This document shows, in pieces, positions 8,602 to 15,952 of a DNA stretch of 15,952 nt. Within the stretch, counting starts at the first letter, position 1. Each line of letters begins with the position of its first letter. The stretch lies in the NCBI GenBank assembly GCA_028565635.1, contig JAOXYB010025602.1, positions 1-15,952 of the forward strand, in the 5' to 3' direction. This DNA comes from Phoronis ovalis (lineage: Eukaryota; Phoronida; Phoronidae). The position numbers and the translations under genes were made by a program. A model generated the notes under the pieces. That model was not told the DNA's origin. It worked only from the letters and a program-made list of their open reading frames with translations, and made no database searches.

Positions 8602-8975
8602 ATGCTGCTATAAACTCGTTATTATACTATGCTTTATTTAGAATTCTCGATTCATTTGATTGTCACTGAGGTGTAAGATCGCATTACTCTGAATTTTGCT
8701 AGATTTTCTTTGCATTAATTTTAAATCTTTACGATTAACTGCTACGGTTATTTTTGAATTAAGTAGTAAAATGGTTATTGAGCGCAAATTGGAAAAAATG
8801 TAACGTTTGCTACTGACTTTAATAATTATGTAATCTGTACTTTAATTCTACGCCATCTTTTATACTTTACAGTACACATACTGTACCGAAAGTTTAATTT
8901 GAATACCCGTATTTTGAATAAATTTCAATTCGACAAAATCATTATTAAAGAATTGTATTGTTTTCTCTTTCTTAA

Positions 8976-9731
<756 letters not shown>

Positions 9732-9934
9732 GTATGGATGTAAACAGTCCTACACTTCCTCCAACAAGTGTTCCTAATCTTGCGGCATATGCAACCTCTT
9801 CTAGTCAAGGACTCTTGTATTCACAGTACAGCAATTTGCTACGGGCAGCATCTGTCAACGGATCTCTTGCTCCCGGATATTTGCTAGGAGCGTCACTAGC
9901 CGCTTATCCTTACTCACAGGGATTTTACCCGTAG
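9732..9934 (+). CDS. NK1: NK1-type homeobox protein, coding exon 3 (C-terminal tail, rest of residue 207 to 273)
   Basis: The exon completes Gly207 and continues MDVNSPTLPPTSVPNLAAY... to a TAG at 9932-9934. The QNPG followed by Pro/Ser residues agrees with the conserved NK1 region just after the homeodomain. The remainder (222-273) is rich in Ala, Leu, Tyr and Ser, ending YSQGFYP, with no NK2-specific domain and no long homopolymer runs. With the other exons it gives 273 residues, shorter than NKX1-2 (about 310) or slouch (over 600), mainly through compact termini. The acceptor is TACTTTTTTAG, ending at 9731. The frame, both splice phases and the family match all agree, so the model is firm although the tail itself is poorly conserved. 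Confidence 0.88.
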
Positions 9935-9960
9935 TTATGAACACAAATTGCGGATTCAGA

Positions 9961-10012
9961 AATGTCATTTTAAGGTTCACTCACTTTTATTAGTCACGAG
10001 TAAAATGACATT
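9961..10012 (+). repeat. 12-bp perfect stem in the 3' UTR
   Basis: AATGTCATTTTA (9961-9972) is the exact reverse complement of TAAAATGACATT (10001-10012), with a 28-nt loop. It starts 26 nt after the NK1 stop codon and would lie in the mRNA. It is too short for a microRNA precursor but suits a protein-binding stem-loop. Confidence 0.5.
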
Positions 10013-10364
10013 AATAAGCGAAACATTATTTTGAATCTACCCAATAGAATTTGTAAAGTTGTAAAATACTGCACTTGTATACAGAGACAATTTTTGTAAA
10101 AACAGTGCTAAAAATGTGTTTGTTAATCATGTCATCCATGAACAGTAATTGTAACATGTGTTATCAACGACGAAAGAAGCCTTACTATATACACAAATTA
10201 ATTAATAATTTGTTTATAGGTGACTTTTACAAAAATGTACTGTATCCGTATTTGTTGCACCACTATCCACTACGACAAAATTACTGAGAAGAAGAAATTC
10301 AAAAACTGATGCGTATTTTTGTACGGAAGAAAACAATCCCGATAGTTGCTCTGGTAAAACAAAA

Positions 10365-10370
10365 ATTAAA
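10365..10370 (+). terminator. Candidate NK1 poly(A) signal ATTAAA
   Basis: This is the first canonical or near-canonical hexamer after the stop codon, about 430 nt downstream, followed within 15 nt by a GT-rich stretch. A transcript 3' end would settle it. Confidence 0.3.
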
Positions 10371-10875
10371 TATTTCCTTGTTGTAATAGTTAATTAAGTT
10401 ACACATCTAAATATACATATTTTCACAAAAAATGGATATTTTTTTCATTTTATTATCAGAAGGCATTTTATACTAATTCTTACAACCTTCCTTTTCTACC
10501 GAATTTGCAACTTTCGAAATACTAATACCAATTCTCTTTAAAAAAATACTTGAAACATTTACACATAACAGGCGCAGTGATTGACTAACGTAAATCGTTT
10601 ACATAAAGTACAGTCACTGATCTAGAACATGATCATATGTTTTATGAATACACTGACACGTGTTGTTAATTTTATGGTTCAATGATTGTATTTACTTTCT
10701 GCAAAGCTGCCAGGTGAGCATCCTTTTGTCAATTGTATGCGATGATTTTACAATAATTCTTGCTGTTTATCATACTGTAATTTAATTATCCCGATAGATG
10801 CTTAGCTATTCATCAAGAATACAGTGATTTTGCGACATTTTTCACAGGTTAAATATTAATTTTCAATTAATCCGT

Positions 10876-10885
10876 AATAAATAAA
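10876..10885 (+). terminator. Alternative poly(A) signals (overlapping AATAAA pair)
   Basis: Two overlapping AATAAA hexamers (10876-10881, 10880-10885) are followed by CTTTTGTTAAAG. They could end a longer NK1 transcript, but such strings are frequent in this AT-rich DNA. Confidence 0.2.
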
Positions 10886-10965
10886 CTTTTGTTAAAGTAC
10901 AAATAGGAAGAGAGGTGTACACTTTACATTAAGTGCAAGTGGCACAAACTGATTACCGCATTGAT

Positions 10966-10981
10966 TATATATATATATATA
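10966..10981. repeat. (TA)8 microsatellite
   Basis: Sixteen uninterrupted alternating T and A bases. Confidence 0.85.
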
Positions 10982-11355
10982 CGCTTGTGATGTTTATTTA
11001 AGGAAAATTTGGACCCACATTTATGTGTGAATTTATTAGTGAATTGCCTTGAAAAACTTATATAAACAGCTTCCTTCTTCAAACTAGATTTTCCAATATA
11101 ACCTGATATAATTTAATTTTTGCAACACGTACTACCATATTTATAGTGTGTGTATATGTTCTACACCCAAAATTACATGCATCTTTCTAAAATAATTCTC
11201 CTATGCCCTTTTTATAGCCTGAAAAATTTAAACGTAAATTTCATGAATTCGGTTTATATTTTAATCAGAATATAAAGTAATTAACAGAATAGAAACTCAG
11301 CACCAAAGAACATCACTTTAATTTAAATCTGTCCACAAGCAGTCGTTTTTTGAAA

Positions 11356-11386
11356 ACGAGGGATTATCACCAACATTATCCCTCGT
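11356..11386. repeat. 9-bp inverted repeat with 13-nt loop
   Basis: ACGAGGGAT (11356-11364) pairs exactly with ATCCCTCGT (11378-11386). Five of nine pairs are G-C, more than the background favours. A C-rich tail and the minisatellite-like unit follow directly. Confidence 0.5.
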
Positions 11387-11392
11387 GCCCCC

Positions 11393-11410
11393 TACCCACA
11401 CTCACGAAAA
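11393..11410. repeat. Isolated degenerate copy of the 18-nt minisatellite unit
   Basis: TACCCACACTCACGAAAA matches a rotated unit of the 493-636 array, TACCCCACACTCACAAAA, with one C missing and one A-to-G change. It lies about 10.8 kb from the array in the same orientation. Confidence 0.4.
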
Positions 11411-12244
11411 AACTCACTTTGCATTATCGAGATAATGTGAAATGTACGAAGTGAAAGCTCAAACATTTGCGTTGGTATTTTACTTTGACTCTTGCTGGGA
11501 GGGAATTGTTTAATCAGTGCGAGAAAACTAAATTGATTGTAAGAATTTTAGTACTTAGAAAAACACTTTCAGATTTAAGAAACAATATAAGAGCTATTAA
11601 CGAAGTATAAAAATCCATATAGATAATTTAAATTACGATTACACTGAAGATTCCCTAAAGACTTTTTTACTAAGACATCAAAAACTAGTCACTTGTTAAA
11701 TTTCCTATACAAATGAAAGGAATGAAAATAGTGAATTTTCTGTTGTAATTAACTTCTATTTATTTAACCATCAGATCGGGAAACGAAAGTTTCTTGTTCT
11801 CCTCTGAGGAATTATTTACGAAAATGTCTTGGCATGTTTTAAAACACTTTTAATAATTGATTTATGATGAGTTTCTAGGCATGATATATTTTAACAATAA
11901 TGCACAGGAAATTGACTATTCACAGTTTTTACTAGGAGACGTCACAACTTCATATTCAAACAAAATGTTTTTTATTTCAATTAAGTAATTAATTCTAATT
12001 ATAAAGTATATCCACACCTATCTACAGTTAATAGTCGTGTCTTTCTGGTTGCCTCGCACCCTTTGTTTTGTACTTTCACATCCAAATGCTATACCCTCAA
12101 ATAGCTGCGTATGCCACTTGCTTTGTTTCTAAATGTCTCCCACCCATTTTGTATATATGTCATATATAATATACTCCGGCATAATCACGATGTACCAATG
12201 TAGTGCAAGAAAAGAAATAAATGCGTGCGAAATAAAATAAATAT

Positions 12245-12259
12245 ATTATTATTATTATT
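12245..12259. repeat. (ATT)5 microsatellite
   Basis: Five uninterrupted ATT triplets within a wider TA/ATT-rich run (12240-12262). Confidence 0.85.
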
Positions 12260-12740
12260 ATAAAAAGGGACCCATCTAGTACATTTGAAGTACCACTGGT
12301 GCATAGAAGCTGCTTGAATCACTTTCTCTAGTTGTACTATCGATATTTCAAACACAGCTCACGCGTTATAATGTACAGGATGTTTTGGAGGAAGTAATTA
12401 AGTAACCCTACTTCAGTATTGCACAATCACATTAAGATAAAGAGCAGATTACCACATGTAAATGTTTTCTCTCATTTGTTAATGGGTGTCTTTAATTACT
12501 GCTAATTAAGACTACATGATGCGTATACGAGCACTCCCCTTAGAAATGATATAGGCATGAAGAAATTGCCCATTATGTAATATATCATTCTGTAACCTAT
12601 ACCGTTGTTACTGTCAGTAGGGACTGTCAGTCAATGTCATTCTGAATCAGCCTATAAATCCACACTATAAAATATATTTATTTAGCTTAAAACATCATGT
12701 TTGATTGCAGAATATAGTAAAACATATAAAGTATCTATGT

Positions 12741-12766
12741 AGCGCAAACAGGGATTCATTTGCGCT
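12741..12766. repeat. 8-bp inverted repeat AGCGCAAA/TTTGCGCT
   Basis: Perfect arms at 12741-12748 and 12759-12766 flank a 10-nt loop. Four of eight pairs are G-C. Confidence 0.45.
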
Positions 12767-13203
12767 TTACAAACCCGGGAATAAAGATACAACAAAGCGT
12801 AACTTGAATAGGAGTTCGATGCAATGCAGTACAAATAATAAACATTACGCTATGTGTATTACATAAAATTAAAAAAATTAAACAAGATACCCTGCAAGAA
12901 AAAAAACACATGATAAAACAGATGATAATATAAAATGTTTTAAAATAAAAAAATATAGAGTACAATAAATGAAAAGAAATAAATGCAACAATAGCTAAAC
13001 CATATAAAATACAAAATAAAAAAAAGTTCTCGTTTACTTCAAAAACATCGATATTATTTATGAAAGGCATTGTCTGAAACAGGAAAGAAACTGGACACTT
13101 TCGATGGCGGTAGTTTTGCGTGTTGGTCACGGGCGGAATTGAAAAAGATCCTTCATGCTATGACCGTATATCAAATAGCCTGTCACGGTATAAATGTCCG
13201 TAA
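12767..13203. other. A-rich tract followed by a G+C-richer patch
   Basis: About 12890-13030 is strongly A-rich on the + strand. The minus-strand frame it produces (12756-13130) is a run of Phe/Ile/Leu/Cys that reflects the T-rich strand, not a recognisable membrane protein. 13085-13140 is G+C-richer. Read on the minus strand, it ends in a good acceptor-like tract finishing TTCCTGTTTCAG (AG at 13075-13074). Confidence 0.4.
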
Positions 13204-13272
13204 TATTATTAGGCGTAGGGTTTACATTGAACCTTTCAGGACATGAACATTTTATTGACGTACCTAATAATA
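13204..13272. repeat. 10-bp inverted repeat with 49-nt spacer
   Basis: TATTATTAGG (13204-13213) and CCTAATAATA (13263-13272) are exact reverse complements. The AT-rich arms make chance plausible; a small non-autonomous element end is an alternative, but no target-site duplication is evident. Confidence 0.35.
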
Positions 13273-13386
13273 AGTCAGGCGAAGAAAAAATTCCCTAATT
13301 TTCCTATTTTTTTATATTCCTTTAATAGCATTAAATTGTGTCTTGGTGATTACTACCTGACTATTGTTGTTCATGTTCTTATTTAG

Positions 13387-13473
13387 AACCCGGATGAAGA
13401 ACAGTACATACCTGGGCCGGGGTTACCGTTCTTTGACTCTCAACTGGAGATAATATATCCGTTCGGATTGTAA
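13387..13473 (+). CDS. Candidate terminal exon of an unidentified gene (28 residues)
   Basis: A T-rich acceptor tract, ATGTTCTTATTTAG, ends at 13386. From 13387 a phase-0 frame reads NPDEEQYIPGPGLPFF... and ends IIYPFGL before TAA at 13471-13473. The residue content (Pro, Gly, Asp, Glu) is unlike random translation of this AT-rich DNA, and the block is G+C-richer than both flanks. It does not continue the NK1 frame: joined to exon 2 it stops after three codons. The minus strand of the same island also reads as an exon (13498-13412), so the strand is uncertain. I recognise no family. Confidence 0.2.
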   Translation, partial: NPDEEQYIPGPGLPFFDSQLEIIYPFGL

Positions 13474-13498
13474 ACAGAGGATTGCATTGCATCATAAG
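13412..13498 (-). CDS. Alternative reading: 29-codon internal exon on the minus strand
   Basis: Read on the minus strand, TTGTTTATCTTGCGCAG (AG at 13500-13499) is a good acceptor and CAG|GTATGT (GT at 13411-13410) a consensus donor. The 87 nt between them have one open frame, LMMQCNPLFTIRTD... ending RTVTPAQ, exactly 29 codons. The other two frames have stops. No homologue is recognised and no partner exon is firm. A minus acceptor at 13075-13074 would be phase-compatible but leads into a low-complexity hydrophobic frame. This competes with the + strand reading of the same island. Confidence 0.2.
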
Positions 13499-13509
13499 CT
13501 GCGCAAGAT

Positions 13510-15220
13510 AAACAATCTCTCATCATTTTTTTCCTTGTGATAAATGTAGCCAGAATATTAAACCCAAACTTAGGGATTCTAGTCCCCTTAAATTGTATCG
13601 CAGAGAAATAATAAGCGACAACGAGATCATTGACCGATGCAGATGGGCTATTTTCAATTTCTAATTTGTCTCTATTTTATGAAGACAAAATACCCAGCAC
13701 CGTCTAACTCATTTACAAATTGTTCCACAATCGAATCATGTATCCCCTAGATGACTATTACATTGATTAGGGGTTTAGAACCACGCTAACCAAATCTTTA
13801 TCTTTTAATATTAATTAAATTTAGAACTTCTTTATCTAATAAAAGATACAAATAAGGGTTTATTGAGAAACAAATTAAAACATAAGAGGCTTAATTGTTT
13901 TTCTTAAGGCGTGATTTAGTTATATTTTACATTAATATATCTTCGTTATTATACTAATGTTCGTCGATTTGCTTAGTAATTGCTTTTTAGCGATAATGCG
14001 TGTATCACACATTTCTACATTACAAAATAAATCCGCCGTTTAGCCTTAGAGGATTAGTATCGACAAGTAAACCAAATGCTGAGACCTCGCTTGTGCGGTA
14101 ACTTCCATTATAAAAATAGATGAGGAAATAAAATAATAAATGTTTGAAATTAAAAGACACCACCAGAACTAAGAATACTACAATATCCGTATTTTAATTA
14201 AAATATAGTTATAATATTTTAGCCACCAAACTATTAGATGTTTAATCGAACTATTATAAGTAAGAATACAAGAACAAAATCTAAACGATGCAAAACACTG
14301 AATATGGTGGACTACATGATCAGGTATTCAGGGAAACAAATACATATTTTCGCTTTAACACCATTGCTTCAAAAATAATAATTAGTTAATCGGTGGTGGT
14401 TTATCGAACACTAAGATAATAGAAAATAAACATATTTTGGCCAAATTCCGTTGGAGTGAATTATTAGCATTTTTTTGCTGTTGGTAAGTGTATGTTTTAC
14501 TTATAACTGCATGAATTTTTGTGTTAGTTGAATCCTCTTTATAAAATTTTAACCGTGTATAACGATCTGCTAACATTTCTTTAAAACAAAACGCTACTAA
14601 CCATATCGCATGCATAGTTCAAAATCTGACTACTGGGTATCTCTCTTATATTTTTTAAAAATAAATCTTCCGCCGAAACAAGTCTATTACTATCAAAAAG
14701 ATGAGGTAAAGAATATAAGAATATAAGTATCATTGATTGAAATTAGGGAGTTCGCAAAATATGTTACAAAATAATTAACTATTTAGTATTTATTAATTAG
14801 AGGTAAATATTTGCTAACATTTTCGTAGGCAATTTCATATACATGTAAATCTAACTATTTAATGCTAAAACAGAGTAGAAATGTTTGGATCTGCCACCAA
14901 TTGTAAAGCTACTGTGTATCACTTTATAGCGCCTCCTTTGATAACTTCAACAAGTAAAAATAAATTAACAAAAATGTATTAAAATAACTCAAAAAACATA
15001 TTTTTCCTCCAAGTGAAAACGTGTTGATTATCAGTGATCATCGACACCTGTTTTAATTAACAGCACTAATTAACAGTATTTGCTAAACATCTAGAATTTA
15101 TAGCTACAGGCTAGTAGTAGCCCCCTTGTGGTAAAAATGTTTTTTACTGTCTCATCTCGTATTGCTTATTTTAAGATTTGATACAAAAGCGCTATCTCAT
15201 TTCAATTAGTTTTTGTGCAT
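13510..15220. other. AT-rich intergenic DNA, no gene recognised
   Basis: No exon with matching splice signals recognised. A CCCCTA/TAGGGG inverted repeat (13744-13749, 13768-13773) and a TACATGTA palindrome (14840-14847) are present. A patch near 14030-14110 is slightly G+C-richer but has stops in its frames. Confidence 0.5.
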
Positions 15221-15260
15221 TTATATCTATTTATATCTATTCATATTTATTTATATCTAG
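15221..15260. repeat. 10-nt tandem repeat, four units
   Basis: Units TTATATCTAT, TTATATCTAT, TCATATTTAT and TTATATCTAG follow in register, the last two with one or two changes. TAGATAGATATTT follows as a partial mirror. Confidence 0.75.
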
Positions 15261-15919
15261 ATAGATATTTATCAGAAATATACTGAATTGAAATCCAGAA
15301 AACTCTAAACATTTACGGACGCTTTTCAATTTGCTAACAAACATATAAAATGATAACAAGAGTTTATTGGTCAATGTTGGGAGCTCGTCATACAAAAAGT
15401 AAATTGAAACCCGACGGATGATGAGATGTAAAAAAGACTTTGTAGCTGTTCTAATTTCATTTTAGTCACTTTGTGAATACTAAATCTCATGACATCACTA
15501 GCTATGAGAATAAAGGATGTTTGTCTACTTTACTTTTCACCTAAAATTTTCATGCTTTCTGAAAGAATAAAAATAACAAAATGGAACACTATGGAAAACA
15601 TTTTAGCTGCGGTTCAGATTTAAAACATATTATTATCTACTCAATCTATTTCATGTTATACGTTAAATGATTTTAATTGTAGCTACCAAAGTGGTTACAA
15701 GAATAATAACAAGTAAAGGTACTTCCGATTTTCCTTATAAATTTGTGTTAATCATTAAAACAAAACTTGAGAAATGATATTACAAGAAACTGGAAATTTG
15801 TCCATATTTTGTTCTGAAGTTCCGAAAGGAATTTAACCATGCATAACTTCGAGAGACGTATAATTGTGTAGTAGCCAGCGGAAAGGCTGCATATCTCCGG
15901 GGGTTTATTCTAATAAGTG

Positions 15920-15922
<3 letters not shown>
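15261..15922. other. AT-rich intergenic DNA, nothing recognised
   Basis: No open frame, splice pair or repeat family seen. A small G+C-richer patch at 15874-15903 precedes the terminal microsatellite. Confidence 0.5.

Positions 15923-15952
<30 letters not shown>
15923..15952. repeat. (TC)15 microsatellite running off the window
   Basis: Thirty uninterrupted bases of TC repeats reach the last base, so the true length is unknown. Confidence 0.97.

Larger units (their letters stand above)
9935..10385 (+). other. Candidate 3' UTR of NK1
   Basis: No NK1 coding continues past 9934. The first reasonable poly(A) signal is ATTAAA at 10365-10370, followed by CCTTGTTGT (10377-10385) as a GT-rich element. 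The stretch contains a perfect inverted repeat just after the stop (9961-10012) and a short unremarkable open frame ending at 10287 that I regard as chance. If ATTAAA is skipped, the next strong signal is the doubled AATAAATAAA at 10876-10885. Confidence 0.4.
10386..12740. other. AT-rich downstream DNA, no gene recognised
   Basis: Contains a (TA)8 run (10966-10981), a CAAGTGG/AAGTGC pair resembling NK2-type binding sites near 10931-10942, a 9-bp hairpin (11356-11386), a lone minisatellite-like unit (11393-11410), an (ATT)5 run (12245-12259) and a direct repeat ACTGTCAGT (12610-12618, 12623-12631). A consensus-like donor CAG|GTGAGC occurs at 10711-10719 without a convincing exon. Confidence 0.5.

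Noticed and set aside
10075-10287. 70-codon frame downstream of NK1
   Set aside because: It starts without ATG, lies in the likely 3' UTR and has no recognisable feature.
10711-10719. CAG|GTGAGC donor-like sequence downstream of NK1
   Set aside because: No open exon with a plausible acceptor precedes it; it may equally be a CAGGTG E-box.
11780-11793. GAAAC-GAAA-GTTTC, resembling an interferon-response (ISRE) element or a tetraloop hairpin
   Set aside because: The two GAAA cores are one nt apart instead of two, and a five-pair stem is too short to be meaningful.
12756-13130. 124-codon minus-strand frame that looks like a multi-pass membrane protein
   Set aside because: It lies over an A-rich + strand tract, has a non-ATG start as drawn, and its Phe/Ile/Cys-rich content follows from T-rich codons; no family motif is visible.
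14382-14615. Minus-strand frame of 77 codons
   Set aside because: AT-rich region, no motif, no promoter or splice context.

Overview
The window is AT-rich (about 30% G+C by eye) animal nuclear DNA with spliced, intron-containing coding sequence. It carries one gene I can identify with confidence: a three-exon homeobox gene of the NK1 family (Drosophila slouch, vertebrate NKX1-1/NKX1-2) on the + strand. No bacterial operon, rRNA, tRNA, CRISPR array or intact transposon is visible. The near-invariant NK1 homeodomain, the AT-richness, and five copies of the palindrome TACATGTA suggest a bilaterian invertebrate, perhaps a mollusc or other lophotrochozoan. The phylum is an inference, not a demonstration.

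Layout. 1-170 is a more G+C-rich stretch that may be the end of a dispersed repeat. 493-636 is a perfect-period 18-nt minisatellite whose units alternate between two variants, giving a 36-nt higher-order repeat; it is followed by an orphan consensus splice donor. 651-4240 is intergenic, with a nested inverted-repeat structure (1226-1300), a coding-like small ORF (2893-3024) and a G-quadruplex-type G/C tract (3193-3238). 4242-4330 looks like a core promoter (two CCAAT boxes, an AP-1 site and a TATA box). The NK1 coding exons are 4608-4941, 8977-9261 and 9732-9934, joined across introns of 4035 and 470 nt to give 273 residues. The splice phases agree at both junctions. The candidate 3' UTR runs to about 10385-10900. 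From there to the end no gene is identified; this part holds inverted repeats, microsatellites, a lone degenerate copy of the upstream minisatellite unit, and a G+C-richer island at 13387-13498 that reads like an exon on either strand. The window ends inside a (TC)n microsatellite.

How the gene would work. The protein has an EH1-type Groucho-recruiting motif (residues 60-68), an acidic linker, a homeodomain (146-205) and a short Tyr/Ala/Leu-rich tail. This is the usual layout of an NK1 repressor of cell identity in mesoderm and nervous system. Sequence features point to possible isoforms: intron-2 retention ending in a stop that overlaps a poly(A) signal, and a phase-compatible alternative last exon in intron 1 that would leave only the EH1 half. 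The 9-bp direct repeat at both edges of intron 2, inside an otherwise very conserved gene, is the most distinctive gene-level observation. I found no convincing entirely new system. The most interesting unexplained items are the minisatellite of splice-donor-like hexamers, the three-way-junction inverted repeat and the 13.4-kb exon-like island.
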